A stretch of 46,943 nt of DNA from Endozoicomonas ascidiicola (GTDB taxonomy: Bacteria > Pseudomonadota > Gammaproteobacteria > Pseudomonadales > Endozoicomonadaceae), in NCBI RefSeq assembly GCF_001646945.1, contig NZ_LUTV01000010.1, positions 12,828 to 59,770 on the forward strand, written 5' to 3'. The notes beneath the pieces are model-generated. The model saw only the letters and a list, made by a program, of their open reading frames with translations. It made no database searches and had not been told where the DNA came from. Both the position numbers and the translations under genes were made by a program. Shown in pieces: positions 40,112 to 46,943 of the stretch. The stretch's first letter is position 1, and each line of letters opens with the position of its first letter.

Positions 40112-41182
40112 TTATCCCGCTCCAGCATCCATCTCTTCCACGGTCGGCCAGGCATTCATTACGGCTTTCAGTAACGTTGCCAGTGGTATCGCAAAAAAGA
40201 CGCCCCAGAATCCCCAAAAACCACCAAATACCAATACCGCAACAATAATCGCCACCGGGTGAAGATTCACTGCCTCAGAAAATAGAAGCGGCACCAGCAC
40301 ATTGCCATCCAGCGCTTGGATAATGCCATAACCAATCATCAGAATGACAAACTGATCAGTCGCTCCCCACTGGAAAAAGCCGATCACAGCAACGGGCAAC
40401 GTTACTACCGTTGCACCGATATAAGGAACCACCACAGAGAAGCCTACCAAAACCGCCAGCAATGCCGAATAACTTAGCCCCAAAATGGCAAAAAAAGCAT
40501 AACTGACGCCACCAACAATCATGATCTCCACGGCTTTTCCGCGGATATAGTTAGCAATCTGCCCATTCATTTCATCCGCCACCTGATCAATCAAACGACG
40601 GCGTCTTGGTAAAATCCCCGCCATCCAGTGCAGTAACTCATCCTTATCTTTTAGAAAAAAGAACACAAGAATCGGGATCAGAATAACATACACCAGCAGT
40701 GCCAGAATGCCCGGCAGCTTTGAAATAGAAAAAGAAAACGCCCATTGCCCAATATCGGCCAGATGCTGATTGATGGTCGTAACCACCAGAGCCACCTGAT
40801 GTTCGGATACAAATCCCGGGTACACCTCTGGCAAGCTTTTCAGCAGCTGCAACCCTTCACGAACCATATTGGGCAATGAGTTAAGCAGATGCGTTACCTG
40901 CTCCCAGATCAAAGGCATCACGACAAAAATAACTAAAAGGAATGCGGTAAAAAAACCGGAAAACACGACATTGACCGACAACGTATGAGATAACTTTTGC
41001 CGCTCAAGCCAACTGACCAGCCCTTGCATCAGGTAGGCCAGAACCAGCGCTGCCAAAGCTGGCGCCAGCATCCTTCCCATCGTGAGGATAACGGTAAACC
41101 CGATGATCAATAGAATCAGCAGAACCACCGCTTCCTGATCGGATAAGTACCGGTGCAGCCAGCCTTTCAAAACTTTCAGCAT
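40112..41182 (-). CDS. perM: AI-2E/PerM-family membrane transporter
   Basis: A 356-residue inner-membrane protein with about eight hydrophobic segments. Family landmarks: MLAPALAALVLAYLMQGLVSWLER, VVMPLIWEQVTHLLNSLPNMV, a long amphipathic region, LVYVILIPILVFFFLKDKDELL, VVPYIGATVVTLPVAVIGF, MIGYGIIQALDGNVLVPLLFSEAVNLHPVAIIVAVLVFGGFWGFWGVFFAIPLATLLKAV-type end. The family includes quorum-signal exporters and Na+/H+ antiporters; the substrate is unknown for PerM. The tusA-like gene precedes it on the same strand with a 14-base gap, so they are probably one operon. Confidence 0.9.
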   Translation of the reverse strand: MLKVLKGWLHRYLSDQEAVVLLILLIIGFTVILTMGRMLAPALAALVLAYLMQGLVSWLERQKLSHTLSVNVVFSGFFTAFLLVIFVVMPLIWEQVTHLLNSLPNMVREGLQLLKSLPEVYPGFVSEHQVALVVTTINQHLADIGQWAFSFSISKLPGILALLVYVILIPILVFFFLKDKDELLHWMAGILPRRRRLIDQVADEMNGQIANYIRGKAVEIMIVGGVSYAFFAILGLSYSALLAVLVGFSVVVPYIGATVVTLPVAVIGFFQWGATDQFVILMIGYGIIQALDGNVLVPLLFSEAVNLHPVAIIVAVLVFGGFWGFWGVFFAIPLATLLKAVMNAWPTVEEMDAGAG

Positions 41183-41196
41183 GAATGAGTCCCTTT

Positions 41197-41427
41197 TTAT
41201 TTATGCATCACGGTGTGAATGAATACACCGTCTTTTTCCTCGCTGGCCAGTAACTCATGACCACTGATATTGGCAAAACTGGCAAAGTCCCGAACCGAGC
41301 CGGGGTCCGTTGCATAGACCTTGAGTACCTCACCAGGCTTCATGCTGTTCAACGCCTGCTTGGCTTTCAACAGGGGCAAAGGGCAATTCAATCCTTTCAG
41401 GTCGAGCTCCTGATCCACATTTTGCAT
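41197..41427 (-). CDS. TusA-family sulfur carrier protein
   Basis: A 76-residue protein of the TusA/SirA fold: LDLKGLNCPLPLLKAKQALNSMKPGEVLKVYATDPGSVRDF, with the CPxP motif (Cys about 15) that carries persulfide, and the C-terminal HELLASEEKDGVFIHTV. TusA relays sulfur for tRNA thiolation and molybdenum cofactor. The Pseudomonas homologue in this same neighbourhood (PA1006, as I recall) affects molybdenum enzymes and biofilm. It is upstream of perM on the same strand. Confidence 0.93.
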   Translation of the reverse strand: MQNVDQELDLKGLNCPLPLLKAKQALNSMKPGEVLKVYATDPGSVRDFASFANISGHELLASEEKDGVFIHTVMHK

Positions 41428-41624
41428 ACTGCGATTTTCTCTAAACTATTTACCTGCTTCTTACCAGCTTTCTATTAAGAAGCGTCAAAAGTGTGTAAGA
41501 ACTTTAGAGGATAAAATGACAAAAAAGTAAGATACACGGCTATAGGCTTTTACAGGTTTTTAATGACGTTTGCATAATCGTTCATGATAGAGTGTACCGC
41601 AGATCACAGGAGTATGGATATTCT

Positions 41625-43085
41625 ATGAAGCAAGCGGGCTTACTGTCAGCCCTGATGCTGACTACAACGCTAAATCTGGTTCCGTGGCTGGCTCACGCCA
41701 ATCCACTGAACCTGCCTGCCCTGGGGGATACCACTTCCGGCATTATTTCTCAGCAGGAAGAATATGAGCTCGGACGCTCATGGCTGAAAATATTACGCAA
41801 TCAAACACCCATGGTCGCTGATCCGGAGTTAAAGCATTACCTGGAAAGCCTGACCCACCGTCTTTCTGCCGCCAGCCAGCTCTCTGATCACCGACTGATT
41901 CCACTGGTTATTGACAGTACGGTACTGAATGCCTTTGCCGCCCCCGGCGGTATTGTTGGTGTGAATACCGGTTTGTTTCTGCACGCTGAAACAGAGCCTC
42001 AATTTGCCGCGGTGCTCGCTCACGAATTAGCCCACCTCAGCCAGAGACATTATGCCCGTAATGTGGAAGAAGCTCGTAATCAGAGCATTCCCACCGCGGC
42101 GGCACTCTTAGGTTCTATTCTGATTATGGCCACCGCAGGTGGTGATGCCGGTGCGGCAGCGCTGACATCAACAGTAGCCGGTATGCAAAGTGCACAATTG
42201 CGCTTCAGCCGCCAATTTGAAAGAGAAGCGGACAACCTCGGTATTTCTACGCTGGCCAACGCAGGGTTTGATCCACAGGCAATGCCGGCCATTTTCGAAC
42301 AGATGAACAAAGCCAGTCGCTATGGCAGCCGTCCTCCAGAATTTCTGTTAACGCACCCGGTAACAGAAAACCGGATTTCCGACTCCCGGGCGAGAGCCGA
42401 TCAGATGTCTGCTCGGAAAACGGTAACAAACGCTGGCTCACTGAACTATCAATTGATGAGAATGCGGGCAGCTTACATCAGTAGCAATAACATCCATGAA
42501 ATGGCTCGCCAGCTCAGCAAAGAAGTCACGGTTGCAGCAGACAATGCGCCAGTAGCAAGCCGCTACGGGCTTGCCCTTGCTTCGTTGAAAGCCCGGGACT
42601 TTAATACAGCAGAACAACAGACCAACTGGCTACTCCAGCATTACCCTGATAACCCACATATGGTTCTATTGAAGGTGCAGTTGGAATCTGAAACCGGTAA
42701 AGGCACGCAGGCTCTGGAACGTATCAATCAGTTACTGAGTATTAACCCGGGCAGTTACCCTTTACAAGCCGCCAAAGCAGAAGTATTTCTCAAGCAGCAA
42801 AATTACACAGAAGCCAGGAATACCCTGCTTAACTTGAGCCGTTCAAGGCCAGAAGACCCGGATATTTGGTTCGAACTGGCAGAAGTTCAGGGATTAGCAG
42901 AGGACATTATTGGCCTGCATCAATCCCGAGCCGAATATTTCTTTCTGAATGGCAATATGGATGATGCCATCAAGCATCTGCAATACGCGATGAAAATGGC
43001 AGAAGATAACTTTGCTCTGAAATCCAAACTACAACAAAAGCTCAGCAATATCCGCGATTATCGCCAAAAACTGAAAAACTCCTAA
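41625..43085 (+). CDS. Periplasmic M48 metalloprotease with TPR tail, BepA-like
   Basis: About 486 residues (E. coli BepA 487). A signal peptide (about 1-24, ending LAHA) exports it to the periplasm. The zinc protease domain has NAFAAPGGIVGVNTGLF, the AHELAHLSQRH metal motif (HExxH), and FEREADNLGISTLANAGFDP with the third ligand Glu. The C-terminal half is TPR-like (NTAEQQTNWLLQHYPDNPH, QNYTEARNTLLNLSRSRPEDPDIWFELAEVQG, GNMDDAIKHLQYAM). BepA assists or degrades outer-membrane proteins such as LptD, working with the BAM machinery. ATG 41625 follows aggag at 12 bases; the longer GTG frame (41592) would spoil the signal peptide. Confidence 0.93.
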   Translation: MKQAGLLSALMLTTTLNLVPWLAHANPLNLPALGDTTSGIISQQEEYELGRSWLKILRNQTPMVADPELKHYLESLTHRLSAASQLSDHRLIPLVIDSTVLNAFAAPGGIVGVNTGLFLHAETEPQFAAVLAHELAHLSQRHYARNVEEARNQSIPTAAALLGSILIMATAGGDAGAAALTSTVAGMQSAQLRFSRQFEREADNLGISTLANAGFDPQAMPAIFEQMNKASRYGSRPPEFLLTHPVTENRISDSRARADQMSARKTVTNAGSLNYQLMRMRAAYISSNNIHEMARQLSKEVTVAADNAPVASRYGLALASLKARDFNTAEQQTNWLLQHYPDNPHMVLLKVQLESETGKGTQALERINQLLSINPGSYPLQAAKAEVFLKQQNYTEARNTLLNLSRSRPEDPDIWFELAEVQGLAEDIIGLHQSRAEYFFLNGNMDDAIKHLQYAMKMAEDNFALKSKLQQKLSNIRDYRQKLKNS

Positions 43086-43249
43086 ACCTATCGGTGAGCC
43101 GTATTTTTGCGGCCCCTTACCTTTATATTCTTAATAATAAACACCATAGATCTTTATAGCGCTTAAAGTTATAAAAAATAACCGTTCACTCCAGAAACAA
43201 TGCCCTTCAAGCCTATACTTAATTAAATCTTGAAGAAGGAGGTCTCAGG

Positions 43250-43591
43250 ATGAATACGTTCACCATTGAAGGTTGGAAGAAAAAACCCGGCGCATTTAGT
43301 CCAACGCCCATCAACAATTTGCACTTCCGCATTAATGACCACTATCATCTTCTCCTGGAGCAGGCTGAAGAGAGCTTACTGGACAGTGACAAGGAAGACG
43401 TCATGTTCGCCATTGATATGGAGACCATGGAGCTCCAGCTTCCCAGAGAGTGTGGATCACTGGCGGATTGCCAGCTGAGAGTTTATCTCAGCCAGCAAAG
43501 CCAAAGGGGGCAGTTCCATCTAGTAGCTCATTGCGCTGAGGACAACAGCTTGGTGTATTCCAACGCAGTGATGATTGATCAGCTGGGATAA
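43250..43591 (+). CDS. Conserved-looking small protein of unknown function
   Basis: A 113-residue soluble acidic protein with a very strong ribosome site (aaggaggt, eight bases before ATG 43250) and its own terminator downstream, so it is surely expressed. It has FTIEGWKKKPGAFSPTPINNLHFRIND, VMFAIDMETMELQLPRECGSLADCQLRVYLS and QFHLVAHCAEDNSLVYSNAVMIDQL. Strand-rich with three or four cysteines. I recognise no family. It lies between the BepA-like gene and nadA. Confidence 0.8.
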   Translation: MNTFTIEGWKKKPGAFSPTPINNLHFRINDHYHLLLEQAEESLLDSDKEDVMFAIDMETMELQLPRECGSLADCQLRVYLSQQSQRGQFHLVAHCAEDNSLVYSNAVMIDQLG

Positions 43592-43605
43592 AAGTCATTT
43601 CTACA

Positions 43606-43641
43606 AAAATGCCTCCCGTGAACAACACGGAAGGCATTTTG
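43606..43641. terminator. Terminator between the small protein gene and nadA
   Basis: aaaatgcctcccgtg (43606-43620) pairs with cacggaaggcatttt (43626-43640), one base bulged, loop aacaa, with A and T runs at the ends, so it may serve both convergent genes. Confidence 0.85.
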
Positions 43642-43678
43642 CAGTGGAACATCGAGTTTGAGCTGCTGAGATTAAGAG

Positions 43679-44716
43679 CTACTGAGATGCCGTAAAATCC
43701 AGCATTCGCTGAAGGGGCCTTAGCGCATCAGTGCGCAGCTCATCACTGACCTCAATCACATTGAACTCGCCTGGAGACTCCAGACACTCCAACAGCGCAT
43801 CCAGCGTATTCATTGCCATCCAAGGGCAGTGCGCACAACTTTTGCAGGTCGCACCACTGCCCGCCGTTGGCGCTTCTAAAAACTGTTTATCCGGTGAGGC
43901 CTGCTGCATTTTGTAGAAAATCCCACGATCCGTGGCCACAATAAATGTTTTATTTGGCATCTCCTGAGAAGCTTTCAGTAGCATGCTGGTTGAACCCACC
44001 ACATCAGCCACTTCAACCACCGACTGCGGAGACTCCGGGTGCACCAGAACAGCAGCGTCCGGATAGACCTGTTTTAAATCCAGAATACCTTTGGCCTTGA
44101 ACTCCTCGTGGACAATGCAGCTACTGTCCCAGAGAATCATATCCGCGCCGGTATTTTTCTGGATATAAGCACCGAGGTATTTGTCTGGCCCCCAGATTAT
44201 GGATTTTCCTTCAGCATCCAGATTTTCCACAATATCCAGTGCACAACTTGAGGTCACTACCCAATCGGCACGGGCTTTCACCGCAGCGGACGTATTGGCA
44301 TAGACGACCACTTCACGATCTGGATGTTGGTCGCAAAACGCAGAAAACGCATCAGCAGGGCAACCCAAATCCAGAGAACATTCCGCCTCCAGGGTCGGCA
44401 TCAGAACCTGTTTTTCCGGGCTGAGAATTTTGGCAGTCTCCCCCATAAAACGAACACCTGCGACCACAAGCGTCTGGGCATCATGACGTGCACCGAAGCG
44501 TGCCATTTCCAGAGAGTCCGCAATGAAACCGCCGGTCTCATCGGCCAGCGCCTGAACGACAGGATCTGTATAATAGTGGGCAACCAGTACTGCGTCTTTT
44601 TCCTTGAGCAGGCTTTTGATTCTGTCTTTTTTAACTTCCGTCACTGCCGAATCCATCGGCACCGCCGTTTGTTTTAAATGGCCCTGAACGAGCTCCCTAT
44701 CTATCACTGCATTCAT
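43679..44716 (-). CDS. nadA: Quinolinate synthase NadA
   Basis: A 345-residue [4Fe-4S] enzyme (E. coli 347) that condenses iminoaspartate with dihydroxyacetone phosphate to quinolinate in NAD synthesis. The three cluster cysteines fall at 113 (ECSLDLGC), 200 (WDSSC) and 297 (CKSCAHCPW), identical in number to those of E. coli. Further landmarks: [49 protein letters not shown] and VHPESP. Its place upstream of the bepA-tusA-perM-bcp-dapA block matches Pseudomonas aeruginosa PA1004 onward. Confidence 0.97.
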   Translation of the reverse strand: MNAVIDRELVQGHLKQTAVPMDSAVTEVKKDRIKSLLKEKDAVLVAHYYTDPVVQALADETGGFIADSLEMARFGARHDAQTLVVAGVRFMGETAKILSPEKQVLMPTLEAECSLDLGCPADAFSAFCDQHPDREVVVYANTSAAVKARADWVVTSSCALDIVENLDAEGKSIIWGPDKYLGAYIQKNTGADMILWDSSCIVHEEFKAKGILDLKQVYPDAAVLVHPESPQSVVEVADVVGSTSMLLKASQEMPNKTFIVATDRGIFYKMQQASPDKQFLEAPTAGSGATCKSCAHCPWMAMNTLDALLECLESPGEFNVIEVSDELRTDALRPLQRMLDFTASQ

Positions 44717-44910
44717 AAAGCTGGCATCCGGAATAGCAGCACTCAGCTCTGGAGTGCTCTGTCACCTGTCTACAGAGGCACAGGCAATGCCTGCAAATCC
44801 TTACTTGAACAGCCTGTTGGCTGAAAACAAAAGCGAAGTCTAACACACCGTAGAAAAGTCAGCAGCTTGAATGAAAAATTAGGACAATATGAAGAAATAC
44901 AAAGCAGAGA

Positions 44911-44986
44911 TGGTGGGTCGTGTAGGATTCGAACCTACGACCAATTGGTTAAAAGCCAACTGCTCTACCAACTGAGCTAACGACCC
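44911..44986 (-). tRNA. tRNA-Lys (anticodon UUU)
   Basis: On the minus strand the 76 bases start GGGTCGTTAGCTCAGTTGG and end with an encoded CCA (44911-44913). The acceptor stem GGGTCGT pairs with ACGACCC. The anticodon loop CTTTTAA gives UUU for lysine, and the T-loop is GGTTCGAATCC. It is nearly identical to E. coli tRNA-Lys. It lies between nadA and queC, the place tRNA-Lys has in Pseudomonas. Confidence 0.97.
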
Positions 44987-45067
44987 ATGCCGGAAATTAT
45001 ACGTGGAGGAGCTTGTATTACAAGTACCGATTTTTAACTATATGACGACACTGTTCGTAGCCCATAC

Positions 45068-45757
45068 TCAGCCTTGGTATAGCGTTGGATCATCCACGCC
45101 AGCTTCCGCAAAACCTCTCTTTCGATACGTACAACTGTCACAGATTCCACAGGCAGCACCTTGAGCATCCGCCTGATAACAGGAAACGGTAATACCATAG
45201 CCCACGCCTAACTGATCACCGGCGACGATAATTTCGCCCTTGGTCATGGTCAGAAGCGGTGCATGGACTTTAAAACTATCGCCCTCAACACCAACACGGG
45301 TTGCAAGGTTAGCCAGTTGCTCAAAGGCTTGTAAGTATTCAGGCCGACAATCCGGGTAGTTGGAATAGTCAACAACGTTCGCACCTATAAAGATATCTCG
45401 AGAACCGAGAACCTCCGCCCAACCGAGCGCCATCGAAAGAAAAATCGTATTTCTTGCCGGCACATAAGTAGAGGGGACAACGCTGTTTATTTCTTTTTCG
45501 GGATCGTCAAAATCCGGTACATTCATTGTTTGATCCGTGAGCGCGGAGCCGCCGATATCCGTTAGCCCAACCTTCAGAACCTTATGCTCGATAACGCCCA
45601 TCGCGTCAGCCACACGCCTGGACGCTTCCAGCTCTGAACGATGCCGCTGACCATAATCAAAGCTGACGGTGAAACAATTAAAGCCCTGCTCTTTCGCCAT
45701 TGCCAAAACAGTTGTGGAATCAAGACCACCGGATAATAGAACTACCGCTTTTTTCAT
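45068..45757 (-). CDS. queC: 7-cyano-7-deazaguanine synthase QueC
   Basis: A 229-residue PP-loop ATPase (E. coli 231) making preQ0 from carboxydeazaguanine, ammonia and ATP in queuosine synthesis. It has the N-terminal PP-loop [53 protein letters not shown] and [18 protein letters not shown]. The zinc site is C-terminal, [24 protein letters not shown] with four Cys. It follows queE by 16 bases on the same strand, an operon. Confidence 0.97.
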   Translation of the reverse strand: MKKAVVLLSGGLDSTTVLAMAKEQGFNCFTVSFDYGQRHRSELEASRRVADAMGVIEHKVLKVGLTDIGGSALTDQTMNVPDFDDPEKEINSVVPSTYVPARNTIFLSMALGWAEVLGSRDIFIGANVVDYSNYPDCRPEYLQAFEQLANLATRVGVEGDSFKVHAPLLTMTKGEIIVAGDQLGVGYGITVSCYQADAQGAACGICDSCTYRKRGFAEAGVDDPTLYQG

Positions 45758-45773
45758 TTGTTATATCTCTATC

Positions 45774-46412
45774 TCAGACACCAGATTTATCACCCCAGAT
45801 AATTCGATGCAACTGTATTTGAAACCGCACTGACAGGCGATCTTCCAGAATCCAGCCTGCCAGTAGTTCCGGGGAAAGCTGGCCACTCACTGGGGAGAAC
45901 AGGACATCAGAAACTCTTTCCGACAGCCCGAATTCAATCAGTTTTGATACTGACCAGTCATAATCTCCCCGATCAGCAATCACAAATTTGATCTGGTCTT
46001 TATTATCCAGCAGGCTGATATTTTCATACAGGTTTCGGTGGGACTCACCAGACGCAGGGGGCTTAAGATCCATCACCTTCACCACTCGAGAGTCAACATC
46101 ATCAAGCGCAAATGCGCCACTGGTTTCCAGAGATACTTCGTAGCCTTTATCCGCAAGCATTGACATCAACTGCTGACACGCCTTTTGCGCCAAGGGCTCG
46201 CCACCCGTTACCGTCACATAACCCGGGTTAAACTCATCCACCTGAGCAACGATGTCCTCAAGGCTCATCAAACTCCCGCCTTTAAAGGCGTATTCGGTAT
46301 CGCACCATGTGCAACGTAATGGACATCCGGTCAGCCGAATAAACACCGTCGGCAATCCCGAAGTTCTGGTTTCGCCTTGCAGGGAGTAGAAAATTTCTGA
46401 AATTCTTAGCAT
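45774..46412 (-). CDS. queE: 7-carboxy-7-deazaguanine synthase QueE (radical SAM)
   Basis: A 212-residue radical SAM enzyme that turns carboxytetrahydropterin into carboxydeazaguanine before QueC. Landmarks: ISEIFYSLQGETRTSGLPTVFIRLTGC, the cluster motif CPLRCTWCDTEYAF (C-x3-C-x2-C), VTVTGGEPLAQ and VSLETSGA. The rest is DLKPPASG, YENISLLDNKDQIKFVIADRGDYDW and VLFSPVSGQLSPELLAGWILEDRLSVRFQIQLHRIIWGD. This is the common QueE type with C-x3-C-x2-C, unlike the longer-spaced E. coli form. Upstream lies a MITE-like element rather than the usual ybgF gene directly. Confidence 0.96.
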   Translation of the reverse strand: MLRISEIFYSLQGETRTSGLPTVFIRLTGCPLRCTWCDTEYAFKGGSLMSLEDIVAQVDEFNPGYVTVTGGEPLAQKACQQLMSMLADKGYEVSLETSGAFALDDVDSRVVKVMDLKPPASGESHRNLYENISLLDNKDQIKFVIADRGDYDWSVSKLIEFGLSERVSDVLFSPVSGQLSPELLAGWILEDRLSVRFQIQLHRIIWGDKSGV

Positions 46413-46439
46413 TAACGTTACAGCCAGAATAATGCTATA

Positions 46440-46709
46440 GGGTCTGTTGACGCTTCGTTACGCGCTCAGCGGATCAGGGCGCCTAGGCGCAGTGCCGCAG
46501 GAATGTTCATTACCTTTCAAGGCGCTGGAACAACGACATAGGAGCGCCCTTTATGCCCTCGGGTATGATCCGCCCTTCGGGTGACTCAGAAAAATGCCAT
46601 CCACTTTGTCAGGCTTGTTCGACGTAGAATGACTACGCACGTCACAAGCCTTTCGCGCGGTTGACATTTTTCTGAGTCACTGAGCACGCAACGAAACGTC
46701 AACAGACCC
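46440..46709. mobile_element. 270-bp MITE-like element with 30-bp terminal inverted repeats
   Basis: The ends 46440-46469 and 46680-46709 are inverted copies matching at 27 of 30 positions, starting gggtctgttgacg. They are flanked by TA on both sides (46438-46439, 46710-46711), as for IS630/Tc1-type transposition. There is no coding frame inside. The interior folds: gtgactcagaaaaatg (46580-46595) pairs perfectly with catttttctgagtcac (46665-46680), enclosing aggcttgt/acaagcct. The left half has gcggatca and tgatccgc as an inverted pair. A non-autonomous element moved by a transposase elsewhere is likely. Confidence 0.75.
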
Positions 46710-46804
46710 TAGCATTGTGTGATTATTCAGCGATATTGTAGGCGGTTTAATGATCAATAGCACCCTTGTTAATGGTGCTGATGCTTTTAGCACATAACGA
46801 ATAA

Positions 46805-46835
46805 GGATAGATTGCGCTTAGCCGCAATCTTATCC
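46805..46835. other. Stem-loop of unknown role near the right edge
   Basis: ggatagattgcg (46805-46816) pairs with cgcaatcttatcc (46823-46835) with one bulged T and loop cttagc. A weaker pair, agcacc (46759-46764) with ggtgct (46774-46779), lies upstream. Neither has a convincing T-run. Otherwise 46712-46943 shows no coding frame; it may be a leader or 3' region of a gene outside the window. Confidence 0.45.
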
Positions 46836-46943
46836 GGTTGTTGCACAAGCCCGGATTGATTTCTGGTGAGGGTGGTCTATAGAAGTTTTCTTTTTTGGTG
46901 GCGATCAAATCAGAGCGTTTATATTGAACTCTCTTTATTCAGA

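Noticed and set aside
40099-40122. Inverted pair gagcggg/cccgctc as a bcp or perM terminator
   Set aside because: It overlaps the last codons of perM and has no T-run on either strand, so the support is too weak.

Overview
The window looks like a chromosomal segment of a marine, host-associated gammaproteobacterium. Three things point that way: a conserved Pseudomonas/Oceanospirillales-type backbone (queE-queC-tRNA-Lys-nadA-bepA-like-tusA-perM-bcp-dapA-bamC), a type III secretion locus, and a eukaryotic-like RING/IBR protein. An Endozoicomonadaceae-like organism is my best guess. That is inference from gene content; no search could be run.

Layout. 1-650: the 5' part of an IS30-family insertion sequence, cut by the window edge. 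768-2270: a cysteine-rich RING1-IBR-RING2-like protein. 2396-3796: a HolD-like gene and rimI. 4101-5333: a GIY-YIG-like protein with a low-complexity tail, then a doubtful small ORF. 5600-8085: an AzgA-type purine permease and trmA. 8157-10071: an exported protein of unknown function and a SanA-like protein.

10073-27570 is the most striking part: a polysaccharide locus whose gene order matches the Vibrio fischeri symbiosis polysaccharide (syp) locus. The minus-strand arm reads STAS protein (sypA-like), lipoprotein (sypB position), SLBB export protein (sypC-like), BY-kinase-like ATPase (sypD-like). The plus-strand arm reads GGDEF/EAL protein, GT4 glycosyltransferase, flippase (K), polymerase/ligase (L), acetyltransferase (M), glycosyltransferase (N), lipoprotein, chain-length protein (O), GT4 (P), GT2 (Q), phosphoglycosyltransferase (R). 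The regulators sypE, sypF and sypG are absent, and a GGDEF/EAL protein sits at the divergent junction instead. The sypD-like protein has lost its Walker A lysine. A hairpin followed by seven T residues, built like an intrinsic terminator, lies inside the signal-peptide codons of the sypC-like gene.

27576-28484 is a YvcK/CofD-family gene. 28568-33755 is a type III secretion mini-locus: secretin sctC with an added LysM domain on the minus strand, diverging from sctX, sctY and sctV. 33851-37215 holds a GNAT acetyltransferase, cutC and glpD, the last behind GlpR-like operators. 37248-46412 is the conserved housekeeping block. 46440-46709 is a 270-bp MITE-like element with 30-bp inverted repeats flanked by TA.

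Working together: the syp-like proteins would build and export a Wzx/Wzy-type surface polysaccharide under STAS and c-di-GMP control. The T3SS genes supply the outer ring and the export gate with its gate-binding partners. The RING/IBR protein is a plausible host-directed effector, though no secretion signal is proven. Rho-independent terminators mark several gene ends. I saw no CRISPR array, rRNA or prophage.
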